From positions 1 to 64,000 of the forward strand of contig NZ_JAKRGB010000009.1 in assembly GCF_022347725.1 (NCBI RefSeq): a DNA stretch of 64,000 nt. Reading direction: 5' to 3'. The notes under the pieces are model-generated. The model did not search any database. It worked only from the letters and a program-made list of their open reading frames with translations, and was not told the DNA's origin. Both the position numbers and the translations under genes were made by a program. The DNA comes from Ruegeria sp. Ofav3-42 (GTDB taxonomy: Bacteria; Pseudomonadota; Alphaproteobacteria; Rhodobacterales; Rhodobacteraceae). This document shows positions 18,210 through 27,487 of the stretch, in pieces. Within the stretch, counting starts at the first letter, position 1. Every line of letters starts with the position of its first letter.

Positions 18210-18546
18210 ATGAGGCAAAGTGGAGTGCCGCCGATTTTGGCGGCACTTCTAATCGTTTCAATGATACTTCTTTGGACAAAATCGGGGGGACTTTCGGCCC
18301 CCTTTCGCCTCTTTCTTTGACTTCAAATTGATAAAAGGAATTATCTGGTTTTTTTGGACTGGAGTTCGGTTTCCAATAGTCAGCCGGGCGAATTCCTGAC
18401 GGTAAATCAATCGCATATGTCAGTTTTATTCGCACAATTTTAGGCTTGAAGCTTGACTCGATTACCCGCCTTCCGTGCATGATGAAAAAATGTGCAACGT
18501 ATTTCAGTTGCTGTCGCGAACTGTCTGATTTCTCAGGAGGCGAACA
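18210..18546. other. 337-base intergenic region before the AGCS symporter
   Basis: It contains the cysteine-synthase terminator near its left end and, close to the right end, TCAGGAGG, which is the ribosome binding site of the symporter gene. The middle is moderately AT-rich and must hold the symporter promoter, but I see no convincing operator symmetry or open frame. Confidence 0.5.
18224..18247 (+). terminator. terminator-like hairpin after the cysteine synthase gene
   Basis: A perfect 9-bp stem (18224-18232 with 18239-18247) and six-base loop begin 14 bp after the stop codon. The downstream T-tract is poor (TCTAATCGTTTC). It is likely an intrinsic terminator of moderate strength. Confidence 0.65.
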
Positions 18547-19986
18547 ATGGAAGCACTTGTTAACGGCATTAATTCGATCCTTTGGAACTACGTCCTGATT
18601 TACGGGTTATTGGGAACGGGAATATTTTTCACCATTCGTCTCGGCGCACTCCAATTCCTGCACTTTGGCGAAATGATCCGCGTTCTGACTTCGGCCAAGT
18701 CCACAGACAAACGTGGTATTTCGCCCTTTCAGGCGCTGACGGTCAGTCTGGCCTCGCGCGTTGGCACCGGGAACCTGGCGGGTGTCGCAGTGGCTTTAAC
18801 TCTGGGTGGTCCCGGTGCAATCTTCTGGATGTGGATCGTGGCTTTGGTCGGCATGGCCACCGCCTATTCCGAAAGTACGCTGGCGCAACTTTATAAAGTC
18901 ACGTCCTCAAATGGTCGTTTCCGAGGGGGCCCGGCTTTCTACATGGCCAACGCGCTGAACGCACCCTGGGCCGGTGTGATCTTCTCGATCTGCCTCATCA
19001 TCAGTTTCGGCCTGGTATTCGTTGCGGTGCAGTCCAATTCGATTGCAGAAGCGTTCGAAGGCGCGTTTGGGCTAAACAAGTTGATTGCAGGTCTGGCACT
19101 GGCTGCCGCAGCGGCGGTGGTCATCTTTGGCGGCATCCGAACCATTGCCAGATTCGCCGAAATCGTCGTGCCGCTGATGGCTGGGTTGTACTTACTATTG
19201 GCCTGCGTTGTTGTCGTTCTCAACCTGCCTCAGGTGCCGGCCATGTTATGGTCCATCGTCGCCGGGGCGTTCGGCCTTCAAGAAGCTGCAGGCGGCGTGA
19301 CCGGAGGGGTAATGGCAGCGGCGCTGAATGGCATAAAACGCGGGTTGTTTTCAAACGAGGCGGGAATGGGTTCGGCCCCGAACATTGCTGCTGTGGCCAC
19401 GCCCGATCCGCACCACCCTTCGAGCCAAGGCTTCGTTCAGGCGTTCGGCTGCTTCGTGGACACAATTTTGGTCGCCACGGCGACCGCATTGCTGATCCTT
19501 CTTTCCGGTGCGGTCGAGTTGGATGGTCCAACCGGAATGCGCCTGACACAGGATGCGGCGGCGGTTCACCTTGGTGAGATTGGCCGCCACTTTATCGCAG
19601 TCGCAATCGTCTTTTTCGGCTTCACGTCAATATTGGGCAATTACTCATACGCCGAGAACGCAATGACGTTTCTGAAGCTGGAAGGCAAAGTGCCCATCTA
19701 CATTTTGCGCCTGGCTTGCCTTTCCATGGTCGTCTGGGGCGCTATGCAGGCGGTCAGCACGGTGTTCAATTTTGCAGACGCGGCCATGGGAATAATGGCC
19801 ACTATCAATTTGGTCGCAATCCTGCTGCTATCCGGCACTGTGTACAAATTGACTGCGGATTACTTTTCTCAACGACGGCAAAACCTCGAGCCCCGCTTTA
19901 TAGCAAGCAAGTTCCCGGAGTTCGGTAAAGGTGTGGATCATGCCGTCTGGTCGGAGGAAGAAAATGCCGAACCCCAGCGTGATTGA
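18547..19986 (+). CDS. sodium:alanine/glycine symporter family (AGCS) transporter
   Basis: A 479-residue Na+-coupled amino acid symporter of the AGCS family with about 11 membrane segments. Family signatures are visible: [52 protein letters not shown] and [19 protein letters not shown] carriers import alanine, glycine or glutamine. The overlap of its last 23 bases with a glutaminase gene strongly suggests glutamine as substrate here. The start has a perfect AGGAGG upstream. Confidence 0.92.
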   Translation: MEALVNGINSILWNYVLIYGLLGTGIFFTIRLGALQFLHFGEMIRVLTSAKSTDKRGISPFQALTVSLASRVGTGNLAGVAVALTLGGPGAIFWMWIVALVGMATAYSESTLAQLYKVTSSNGRFRGGPAFYMANALNAPWAGVIFSICLIISFGLVFVAVQSNSIAEAFEGAFGLNKLIAGLALAAAAAVVIFGGIRTIARFAEIVVPLMAGLYLLLACVVVVLNLPQVPAMLWSIVAGAFGLQEAAGGVTGGVMAAALNGIKRGLFSNEAGMGSAPNIAAVATPDPHHPSSQGFVQAFGCFVDTILVATATALLILLSGAVELDGPTGMRLTQDAAAVHLGEIGRHFIAVAIVFFGFTSILGNYSYAENAMTFLKLEGKVPIYILRLACLSMVVWGAMQAVSTVFNFADAAMGIMATINLVAILLLSGTVYKLTADYFSQRRQNLEPRFIASKFPEFGKGVDHAVWSEEENAEPQRD

Positions 19987-20923
19987 AAGCGGAGAGCTTC
20001 AGTTGATTCTGGATGACATCGCCGACCGCGTCGCCGGGATGTCAGACCGGGGGAAGGTCGCGCAGTATATTCCGGAACTTGCTACCGTTGATCTGAACCA
20101 ATTCGGTATCGCGGTTGCACCTGTAGACGGCAACCCCGTATCGGCCGGGAATGCAGACACGCTTTTTTCCATTCAAAGCATATCTAAAGTATTCTCGCTT
20201 ACCGTCGCTCTCAAACGAGTTGGCGCGACGTTATGGCAAAGAGTGGGTCGTGAACCCTCGGGCGATCCGTTCAATTCGATCGTCCAACTTGAGCACGAGC
20301 GGGGGATACCGAGAAACCCGTTTATAAACCCCGGCGCAATCGTTGTGGCCGACGTTCTGCTGGAAGGTAAAACGGCCAACGAAGCCGTCGAGGATGTATT
20401 GGCGCTCTGCCGGGACCTCGCGGAAGACAGTTCCATCCAGGTGGACGATGCCGTCGCCGATTCTGAGATGCGGACAGGCTCCAGAAACCGGGCGCTTGCG
20501 CATTTTATGGAAGCCGAAGGAAACCTCAGGGCACCGGTGGAAGAGGTCCTGTCGCTCTATTTTCGCCAATGCAGTATCGCCATGTCCTGTCATCAATTGG
20601 CCGTAGCCGGCCGTTACCTTGCCGCCGCGGGCCAAAATCCGGTGGACGGTTCGACCGTGCTGTCGGCCCAGCGCGCCCGAAGGGTCACGGCCTTGATGAT
20701 GATGTGCGGTTCGTACGATGCGTCGGGTGAGTTTGCGTTCCGCGTTGGACTTCCGGCTAAAAGCGGTGTCGGCGGCGGCATCCTGTGCATTGTGCCCGGC
20801 ATCGCCTCAGTGACCGCCTGGAGCCCCGGCCTGGACCCAAAAGGCAACTCTCATCTGGCAACGATCGCATTTCAGGAGTTGGTACGCGCAACCGGATGGT
20901 CGGTTTTCGGACCGAACGGCTAA
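19964..20923 (+). CDS. glsA: glutaminase
   Basis: A 319-residue serine-dependent glutaminase that hydrolyses glutamine to glutamate and ammonia. The beta-lactamase-like Ser-Lys dyad is visible as SISK (S72, K75) in [15 protein letters not shown]. Other family segments are [21 protein letters not shown] and [10 protein letters not shown] start it at 19964, not 19931, because AGGAAG lies just upstream and the family N-terminus begins there. It overlaps the preceding symporter gene, implying coupled translation of a glutamine uptake-and-deamidation pair. The next gene is convergent. Confidence 0.92.
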   Translation: MPNPSVIESGELQLILDDIADRVAGMSDRGKVAQYIPELATVDLNQFGIAVAPVDGNPVSAGNADTLFSIQSISKVFSLTVALKRVGATLWQRVGREPSGDPFNSIVQLEHERGIPRNPFINPGAIVVADVLLEGKTANEAVEDVLALCRDLAEDSSIQVDDAVADSEMRTGSRNRALAHFMEAEGNLRAPVEEVLSLYFRQCSIAMSCHQLAVAGRYLAAAGQNPVDGSTVLSAQRARRVTALMMMCGSYDASGEFAFRVGLPAKSGVGGGILCIVPGIASVTAWSPGLDPKGNSHLATIAFQELVRATGWSVFGPNG

Positions 20924-20948
20924 GGCTCAGTTGTGCTGAAAGAAATCC

Positions 20949-22583
20949 TCAACCCACGGCGCCAAACCTGCGCAGCACGTTGCTGGTAATCCGTTCCACT
21001 TGCGGATCGGAACGGGTCAACCCCATGACCCACTCGCACGTACCAGCGGTAAAAACTTCTCCTTGCCCACGCTGCCAATACACGATTGCACCGTTCCCAC
21101 GTGTGCTTCGATCCAGTGTCTCCTCGGTGACCTCCCCAAACATGCTCTGGGCTTTGAACGCTGCATCCGCGTCGCCGATATAGGCCGTCTCGCCCCAGAC
21201 ACCATGCGTCGGCTCGGCATTGGTTGCCAGCCCCATCGCCAATATCTGGATCGTCGGGTCGGCTCCGTCCGTACCGGTTGGAAAAGGCAGACCATCTTCC
21301 ATACGGTAGTCCAGCCCGTCGACCTCATAGCCGAAAATCCGCGAAGCCGCTCCCAACTGATCACCGTACCCCAGTTGCGTGCCTTCCAAAGCCCAATGGT
21401 TAGGTCGATAAACAGTAAATCCACCGCTGCCCTGCCCCACGCAGCGACCGAGGCCGGCGTACACGCCTTTCAACCCGTTGACCCCAAATGTCGCCGTACC
21501 CGGCCAATTGACCGGAGCAACCTCCCACGCGGCGGTCACCAGATGCTGTTGATCTGTACCCGCAAGGGGATCGGCATCGGCCGCATACTTGTAGCAAACC
21601 TGCGTTCGACCTTCGTCTTCGATGCGTGTTTGCCACAGGAAATTACCGCCGAACCGGGCCACCCTTCCGCCGTGGGTGACATAGCGATCGACGGCATGGC
21701 GCATGTTTGCGCTCCAGTATTCATCGTGCCCAACGAATACCGCACATTTGTAGCGCGCCAAAAGGTCTGGATCGGCTTCCAGATCGTGCTGAGTAGCAAA
21801 GTCGAACTCGAACCCCTGTGCCTCAGCCCAGCGCGCAAAATGGCGCTCATAACTGGCCCATCCTGACGAGGCGTATTTCTTGGAATAGCCATAGGCATAA
21901 GCCCATTCCATATACGGGTAACGCACCATGTTTCCCGGCACGTACGGCATTTCCGGGACTGCGCGCGGTGCGCCTTCGGGCAATTTGCAGAACCCTCGCG
22001 TCCAAGGCCGCTGGGTGGATACGACGGGCGAGAACGCATTTCTGTCCGGGCCGGTGATCCCTTCATAGTGATTAGACCCGCCCCAACAGTTATAGGCCAG
22101 CCAGGTGCCCGTGGCGCAGATCAAAACGTAGGGCGCAGGCGGCTTGTCCGCTGAGCGGCGCAATAGAAACAGATGATGTTCTTCCACCCGGTCGCCGCCT
22201 CGTTCAGCGCTGAGGGTGACCAGATACCCCCCCTCCTGCCAGTCTTCGGGGATGGTTAACGCATAGGTGGCATCCCAGCCGCATCCGAAGACCGAGCAAT
22301 CCTCGGGTGTCGGTTGGTGCATCCCTTCCAACCCGGCTTCGTGCAGAACCGGTTCATACCGCAACCCGTCCCGGCCAATTTCAAGATTCCAGCTTTCAGC
22401 CGTCGTCGAAACCCGCAACTCCACCTGATCGCCCGGCGCATAGGTCATGCGGTCGGTGTACCCCCAAATCTCCAACACCCCATCGTCACGGGAGGGGCCA
22501 ATGAAGTAATTGTCCAGAATATGCCGCGCTTTTGCTCGGGTCCGTGGCGTGGTGGCTGGGTCTTTGGTTTCAGAACGCGTCAT
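20949..22583 (-). CDS. N,N-dimethylformamidase large-subunit-like protein
   Basis: A 544-residue protein resembling the catalytic large subunit of dimethylformamidase, an iron-dependent amidohydrolase. It has an N-terminal beta-sandwich (about 25-130: LEIWGYTDRMTYAPGDQVEL) and a C-terminal domain including LICATGTWLAYNCWGGSNHY, VGHDEYWSANMRHAVDRYV and GGRVARFGGNFLWQTR, the conserved parts I associate with this family. The known enzyme uses a Tyr/Tyr/Glu iron site, and candidate Tyr residues are present, but I cannot assign them without alignment. I choose 22583 as start because GGAGG precedes it, within the longer frame. No small subunit gene is visible. The substrate may be an amide other than dimethylformamide. 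It is convergent with glutaminase. Confidence 0.75.
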   Translation of the reverse strand: MTRSETKDPATTPRTRAKARHILDNYFIGPSRDDGVLEIWGYTDRMTYAPGDQVELRVSTTAESWNLEIGRDGLRYEPVLHEAGLEGMHQPTPEDCSVFGCGWDATYALTIPEDWQEGGYLVTLSAERGGDRVEEHHLFLLRRSADKPPAPYVLICATGTWLAYNCWGGSNHYEGITGPDRNAFSPVVSTQRPWTRGFCKLPEGAPRAVPEMPYVPGNMVRYPYMEWAYAYGYSKKYASSGWASYERHFARWAEAQGFEFDFATQHDLEADPDLLARYKCAVFVGHDEYWSANMRHAVDRYVTHGGRVARFGGNFLWQTRIEDEGRTQVCYKYAADADPLAGTDQQHLVTAAWEVAPVNWPGTATFGVNGLKGVYAGLGRCVGQGSGGFTVYRPNHWALEGTQLGYGDQLGAASRIFGYEVDGLDYRMEDGLPFPTGTDGADPTIQILAMGLATNAEPTHGVWGETAYIGDADAAFKAQSMFGEVTEETLDRSTRGNGAIVYWQRGQGEVFTAGTCEWVMGLTRSDPQVERITSNVLRRFGAVG

Positions 22584-22968
22584 GTATTTGGCCTCCATTC
22601 CGATTGGTACTTTTCAGATCGGCTCTCGCAGTCAGACCCAGCCGCAGCCCTAGTCTTCAACGCCGACACACATGCCGGGCCGGGATTCACTGTCCGGTAT
22701 GACATTTGTCGCAGTCTTGCTTAAGCCGATCTCATTTATCCTCGGCATTTAGGCCCATACTGAATCGAATTTGCGGTCGGCGATTGACTGAAACGACCGC
22801 AACATGTCGCAAATCCGCTGTGGGCGCTCACGTATTTCTCGGGGCAAGTTCTTGACTTAACCGGAGCAGCACGGCGCAGGCGCGTAGAAATTTCCAAACA
22901 AACATAGTAATGTTTCAATGTGATGGAGTTCTGAGACTTCGGTCTCGGAATGCTTTGGGGAGATTGAA
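22584..22968. other. divergent intergenic region, DMFase-like / arylsulfatase
   Basis: About 385 bases separate two divergent genes and must carry both promoters. Near the sulfatase side lies the dyad AAACAT-N4-ATGTTT (22900-22915). No protein frame here is convincing, and no tRNA or repeat is seen. Confidence 0.5.
22900..22915. promoter_or_regulatory. candidate operator upstream of arylsulfatase
   Basis: A perfect inverted repeat AAACAT-AGTA-ATGTTT is centred about 61 bp before the arylsulfatase start. Spacing suits a repressor or activator dimer overlapping the promoter. No adjacent regulator gene identifies its partner. Confidence 0.35.
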
Positions 22969-24636
22969 ATGAAGTTGCCTTTTTTGATGGTTGTGTCGAT
23001 GAGCTTTGCCGTTTCATCGGTGCACGCGCAGGAGAACCCAATTCAACACGATGCGGAGTTTTACATCCTGCAAGCGCAGCACGGCGAACAATGGGGGCAG
23101 GATGATGCCGCCGTCGATGACGCGCTGGATGCGTTTCGGGAAAGCAACGGAGGAAATCCCCCGAACATCATCAGTGTCTTGATAGATGATATGGGCTTTG
23201 GCGACATGGGAATTCCCGAGCTTAACGCCGTTCGGGGATATGAGACTCCGAACATCAACGAATTCTCAGATCAGGCACTGCGGATGGTGCGGATGTACAC
23301 CGAGCCTTCGTGTACGCCGACCCGCGTGGCGCAAATGACCGGGCGTTTGCCTGTGCGAATGGGCATGGGTGATACGACTGTGGATATCGCGGGCTTTGGT
23401 TTGCCCGCCGATGAGGTGACGCTGGCCGAGGTATTGAAACAGGCAGGCTACGCCACCAGTCATGTCGGCAAATGGCACATGGGGGATATTGCGGAAAGCT
23501 GGGCGATGAATCAGGGATTTGATTATGCTCAGCACGCCATCCACCAGCAGGGTCAGTTGACCATCTTCAACGACGACGCGATCAAAGAGCAGGTCTCGGT
23601 CGCGATCCAGGACTATGACGACAAATACACGCTGGACGGTTGGTTCCGACCGGACGCTGCCGCGATGATGACAGTCATCGAGGGGGAAACCGGCGGTCCA
23701 ATCCGCGAAATCCGCATGGAAACCGGTGAGCGCTGGAACGCTGCGAAATACGACGAGATGAACCAGGCGTTTCAGGACAAGACGCTGGAAGAACTGGACC
23801 GTCTTGCAAGCGGTGAAAACCCGTTTTTCCTGCAATACTGGCCGATGATCCCACTGGACAACACCCGCGCCGGGCGGTCGGGACCAGAGAGCGTGAATGG
23901 CGGCCTGTATGTGGACAAAATGCAGTTGCTAGATCAGTGGCTGGGCGACTTGTTCGCGCGGCTGGAAGAGCTGGGCCTGACGGAAAACACTGTGGTTGTG
24001 GTCATGGGCGACAATGGCCATTTCACCAAATACGCGCCGCAATCCGGATTCACCCCGTTGATCTATGCTGGCGGCAAAGGTGACACGACCGAGGGCGGAA
24101 TCCGTGTCGATGCCTTCATCCGCTGGCCCGGGATGATCGAGGCAGACGGATTGCTCAACAGCATCATCCATGTCTCGGACCTCTACACGACACTATCGCG
24201 CTTTGCCGGGGCCGACCAGTACATTCCGCGGGACAGGCTGGTGGATGGGGTGGACCAGTCTGCCGCCCTATTGTTTGCTGACGAATCCAAGGCCCGTCGC
24301 GATCACGTCATCGTCTATTCGGTGAACAAGCCCGAGGCGGTCGTGAAAGACCAGCTAAAGCTGAAACTGCCGGGACCGGGGGAAAGCGCCATTCTTGCAA
24401 AGTTCTTTGATCTCTATCGGGACACACGCGAAGAATACTCGGTCTCGACAGAGGTTGGCGCCTGGGGCGGGCAGGAATTCGCACGAATTCTGGGCCGACA
24501 CATGGCCCGCAAAGAGAAATTCCCCGACACCGCACCCGCCTATGGCGTGCCCTACGAAGGGATCGAGAATATCCGACCCGAAACCCAACTCGCCGTCGAC
24601 GCGTTTTTGACAAAACGTGCCTCGCCCCAACAATAG
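22969..24636 (+). CDS. periplasmic arylsulfatase-type sulfatase
   Basis: A 555-residue type I sulfatase with a Sec signal peptide (MKLPFLMVVSMSFAVSSVHA, cleavage before QEN). Metal ligands lie in VLIDDMGFGD (D73, D74) and the formylglycine motif is CTPTR (Cys115) followed by the typical MTGRLPVRMG. A second metal site is in MGDNGHFTKYA. It would hydrolyse aryl or alkyl sulfate esters in the periplasm. A GGGGAG ribosome binding site supports the start. The Asp/Gln-rich segment at residues 24-60 before the catalytic core is not usual for the family. It is followed at 45 bp by a DUF3179 membrane protein and then an outer-membrane barrel, suggesting a shared envelope process. Confidence 0.85.
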   Translation: MKLPFLMVVSMSFAVSSVHAQENPIQHDAEFYILQAQHGEQWGQDDAAVDDALDAFRESNGGNPPNIISVLIDDMGFGDMGIPELNAVRGYETPNINEFSDQALRMVRMYTEPSCTPTRVAQMTGRLPVRMGMGDTTVDIAGFGLPADEVTLAEVLKQAGYATSHVGKWHMGDIAESWAMNQGFDYAQHAIHQQGQLTIFNDDAIKEQVSVAIQDYDDKYTLDGWFRPDAAAMMTVIEGETGGPIREIRMETGERWNAAKYDEMNQAFQDKTLEELDRLASGENPFFLQYWPMIPLDNTRAGRSGPESVNGGLYVDKMQLLDQWLGDLFARLEELGLTENTVVVVMGDNGHFTKYAPQSGFTPLIYAGGKGDTTEGGIRVDAFIRWPGMIEADGLLNSIIHVSDLYTTLSRFAGADQYIPRDRLVDGVDQSAALLFADESKARRDHVIVYSVNKPEAVVKDQLKLKLPGPGESAILAKFFDLYRDTREEYSVSTEVGAWGGQEFARILGRHMARKEKFPDTAPAYGVPYEGIENIRPETQLAVDAFLTKRASPQQ

Positions 24637-24681
24637 GCAACTTCGGGCGCGCTGCCCGAAGCCCAACATCAGGTGATCAAT

Positions 24682-25926
24682 ATGGCAGGAACCCTAATTT
24701 TCGCACTCGGCTTGGTTGTTTCGCTTGGCATCGGCTTCGTTTACTTCCGCGATCTTGGCGACATTTCGCAGATGCTTCTGAAGGTTAAGCGCGAAAACAT
24801 GGTGCGGTTTATCCGGCACGAATACCGCCTGATCGCCGTCGGACTGGGCGGTTTCGCAGTCGCGACGCTTGCCCATTTCATTCTGGGTGGCGGTCCGTTC
24901 TGGCTGTGGCTCATCGCAGCCTTACTCGCGTTATTTCTTTACGGATTTCCATACGTCTGGGTCCACCTGGGGCTGAGAAACCAACTCAACGACGCCGCGT
25001 TCTTTCCCATTTCCGAGGCGCAAAGATACATCGGCCCGACCGCGCCTGTCATTGTGATTGAGAACAACGGCCACGCCCGCGCGCATCCGGATGCGCAAAT
25101 CATGCGCCCCCATCTGGCTGGCAACGCCGACGGCCTGGGTGGGGACGACATCGTCATGACTTTTTGTGCAATGGCAAATCTGGGACAGGGCTATGCGCCC
25201 CGCATTGAAGGTCACCGACTTGATCTGGATGTGCTGGCACAGCATGGCAACAACCTGATCCTGAGGGACAATGAAACCGGCGAGCCAATCCAGCAGATCT
25301 ACGGATTTCGCGAGGCGGATCGGGACCCCGACGCGAACGGCCCCGCCTGCCCGCTGCGCCCTGAAGCGCGGATGCAGCCGTGGCCGACATACCGGATGAC
25401 GTTCCGCGGGTTTCAAAAGGCCTATCCCGACGGCGAGGTGTATCTGAACAAACCTTCGACCAATCCTTTCCTGCGCCTGCTGGACATGGTGACGGAGATA
25501 ACGTTTGGCTGGGGGATCGCGCGCCAGCATCAGGAAGATGCGCCCGTCATGGACAATATGGACCGTTCGGACAATCGGCTACCGAACAAGACCTATGTCT
25601 GGGGGATCACGATCGGCAACGACGCCACGTGCTGGACTGATGACTTCGTGGTCGAGAATAACTGGATTGTAAACGCCAATGTCGGCGGACGGGACGTCGT
25701 TGTCAGCCTGGACCCGAAATATGAAAGTCTTGGTGTCTGGTACAATGACAGCGGCCAGCCAGTCACCCGATGCGACTTCTGGGGAATGTCGGATCGGGGT
25801 AAGCTGCAAAGGGTCGAAACCCTGCGCGCCGGTGTCTTCTGGCACGTCTGGTCCGAGTTCTTTCCGGAAACGGATATCAACCGCGTGGGACAGCGCACAG
25901 TTCAGGCTGGTGAAGCCGCAGAATAG
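24682..25926 (+). CDS. membrane-anchored DUF3179 protein
   Basis: A 414-residue protein with hydrophobic segments at about 2-22 and 50-95, then a soluble C-terminal domain I recognise as DUF3179: VIVIENNGHARAHP, GDDIVMTFCAMANLGQGY and TYVWGITIGNDATCW, ending with a segment around GVWYNDSGQPVTR. DUF3179 proteins are uncharacterised; a conserved Cys near the VVxTFC motif is present here (MTFCAM). The start at 24682 is chosen for AGGTGA five bases upstream; a GTG nine bases earlier is less likely. It lies between a periplasmic sulfatase and an outer-membrane barrel, so the domain probably faces the periplasm. Confidence 0.72.
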   Translation: MAGTLIFALGLVVSLGIGFVYFRDLGDISQMLLKVKRENMVRFIRHEYRLIAVGLGGFAVATLAHFILGGGPFWLWLIAALLALFLYGFPYVWVHLGLRNQLNDAAFFPISEAQRYIGPTAPVIVIENNGHARAHPDAQIMRPHLAGNADGLGGDDIVMTFCAMANLGQGYAPRIEGHRLDLDVLAQHGNNLILRDNETGEPIQQIYGFREADRDPDANGPACPLRPEARMQPWPTYRMTFRGFQKAYPDGEVYLNKPSTNPFLRLLDMVTEITFGWGIARQHQEDAPVMDNMDRSDNRLPNKTYVWGITIGNDATCWTDDFVVENNWIVNANVGGRDVVVSLDPKYESLGVWYNDSGQPVTRCDFWGMSDRGKLQRVETLRAGVFWHVWSEFFPETDINRVGQRTVQAGEAAE

Positions 25927-25975
25927 CAAAGGTGGTCGGATCGAACCGCCGTTTTGGATTAAAGGGAGAATTACT

Positions 25976-26719
25976 ATGGGTTTTAAAAAGGCAATAGCAA
26001 CCGCCGCGCTAACATTGGCGTCATGGGTGCCGATGGCAACAGCGCAGCAATCCGATTGGTCTTACGAAGCGACAATCTATTTGTTTATGCCAGAGACAGA
26101 GGTTTCCCAGGAAACGGCGCGTGGAACAGTGGACGGGACGCTCAGTTTCTCGGACGCGCTTTCGAATCTTGATCTGGCCTTCATGGGTGTATTTGGCGCC
26201 TCCAATGGGCGCTGGTCATTTCTGGCCGACTACAACTATGTAGACGTCTCTTTCAGCAACGACACACCCGGACCGGCAAGTTCTGGGTTGGAAACCTCCC
26301 TCACAACTCAGTTTTTTAGCGGCTATGTCGGGTATAGGGCCTACACAACTGACACGAGTTTCGTGGACGTGGTTGGTGGTTTCCGCTGGTTCCGCACCCA
26401 AACGGATTTCACCGTTCTGCCGGGGACAGCACCGGGCCGATCCGCCAATGTTGATGAAAGCTGGACGGACCCGGTCATCGGTGTAAGGGCGCGTGTCGCG
26501 TTCAATGACAGATGGTCAGGCACAGGGTTCTTCGACTATGGCGGGTTCAGCAGTGACAGCGAGACTTGGCAGGTGTTGCTGACTGCGGATTACGAAATCA
26601 ATGAAAGATGGCTGATCAGAGGCGGCTATCGCTACATCTCATTTGATCATGAGATCAACGGCAGTGATTTCAAGTTCTCCCAGTCCGGCCCGCTGATCGG
26701 CGCGACGTATCGGTTCTGA
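25976..26719 (+). CDS. outer-membrane beta-barrel protein
   Basis: A 247-residue exported protein. A signal peptide (MGFKKAIATAALTLASWVPM, cleavage after ATA) is followed by alternating hydrophobic/polar strands rich in Tyr, Trp and Gly (WSYEATIYLFMP, WSFLADYNYVDVSFSN, YVGYRAYTTDTSFVDVVGGFRW, WLIRGGYRYISFDH). The C-terminal residue is Phe (GATYRF), the outer-membrane insertion signature. About eight strands are expected. The longer frame that opens at 25679 inside the DUF3179 gene is not used, because the signal peptide and AAAGGGAG ribosome site fix this start. It may be a small pore or adhesin-like barrel serving the neighbouring envelope enzymes. Confidence 0.82.
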   Translation: MGFKKAIATAALTLASWVPMATAQQSDWSYEATIYLFMPETEVSQETARGTVDGTLSFSDALSNLDLAFMGVFGASNGRWSFLADYNYVDVSFSNDTPGPASSGLETSLTTQFFSGYVGYRAYTTDTSFVDVVGGFRWFRTQTDFTVLPGTAPGRSANVDESWTDPVIGVRARVAFNDRWSGTGFFDYGGFSSDSETWQVLLTADYEINERWLIRGGYRYISFDHEINGSDFKFSQSGPLIGATYRF

Positions 26720-26745
26720 GAATTCCCTCGCACTCGACATGATCT

Positions 26746-26767
26746 GATCCTGCTAAAACGCAGGATC
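26746..26767. terminator. bidirectional hairpin between barrel gene and MbnP gene
   Basis: A perfect 8-bp stem (26746-26753 with 26760-26767) with loop TAAAAC lies at the convergent ends of the two genes and overlaps the last codons of the MbnP gene. T-tracts are weak on both sides. Confidence 0.5.
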
Positions 26768-27487
26768 GATCATAGTCGCATAGTTGTCGGCCAGCATCTT
26801 GGCGTCAGCGCGGTTGAACTTGACCGACGACATCGCCTCCATGTCGATTTGCACCGGGCCGTCGAACAGTTTCGCCAGATCGACGGTCAAATGCACCTCG
26901 GTGTCATCATCGGCCGAAACACCCGGCGGTAAAGCAAAGGCAACCTCGCGCGCGTTTTCGGAAAAGCCTACATGGTAGACCAGCGGCGACACGTCTTCGC
27001 CGACGCGCAGCGCTCCTTCCAAAACGACAAACTTGTAACCGACTTCCCAATTCCAGGCCATTTGGCTGTTGGGGTCCAGATCGCCCCGCACCTCAATCGA
27101 GCCATTGGCATCGGGGTCCACCCCGATCAGGAAACGCACGTGATCTATGGTGCCAAGAGGAACATCGTTCAATACAATCGAATGCGACGTATCGGGATTG
27201 TCGAACCTAAGCAGATGATAACTATCGGGCTGGGCGAAGGATGCGCTTTCTTCCGACAGGGTCAAATTGCTGAGATAGAACCGAAAATCGCGAACCCTGA
27301 ATGTACCGGTCCCGCCGGGATTCTCGTAGACAAATTCGTCAAACACCAGGGGAGTTTTGCCCATTTTGGCGTGGAAGGTCAGAGTGATCGAGGTCCTGCC
27401 TTCGGGCTTGAGCGCGACATACAAAGCGCCCCCGGCGATCAGGATCAGCAGCACCGCAATCCCCAAAAAAATCCGAGAACCTCGCAT
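26753..27487 (-). CDS. MbnP-family copper-binding protein
   Basis: A 244-residue protein with an N-terminal hydrophobic anchor or signal (residues 6-26) and one beta-rich domain matching MbnP: RVRDFRFYLSNLTL, DHVRFLIGVD, then MAWNWEVGYKFVVLEG. In MbnP a Trp in this last segment is oxidised to kynurenine by the partner MbnH and helps bind copper. Two Trp are available here (W145, W147), and His residues such as H172-type YHVGFSENA could be further ligands. Its gene overlaps the MbnH gene by one base (TGATG), so the two are made together. The location is periplasmic, membrane-attached or secreted. No methanobactin precursor gene is evident. Confidence 0.85.
   Translation of the reverse strand: MRGSRIFLGIAVLLILIAGGALYVALKPEGRTSITLTFHAKMGKTPLVFDEFVYENPGGTGTFRVRDFRFYLSNLTLSEESASFAQPDSYHLLRFDNPDTSHSIVLNDVPLGTIDHVRFLIGVDPDANGSIEVRGDLDPNSQMAWNWEVGYKFVVLEGALRVGEDVSPLVYHVGFSENAREVAFALPPGVSADDDTEVHLTVDLAKLFDGPVQIDMEAMSSVKFNRADAKMLADNYATMIDPAF

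Noticed and set aside
17100..18218. 372-residue minus-strand frame
   Set aside because: Antisense to the cysteine synthase gene, which has all its PLP motifs; the antisense translation is Arg/His/Cys-rich without domains.
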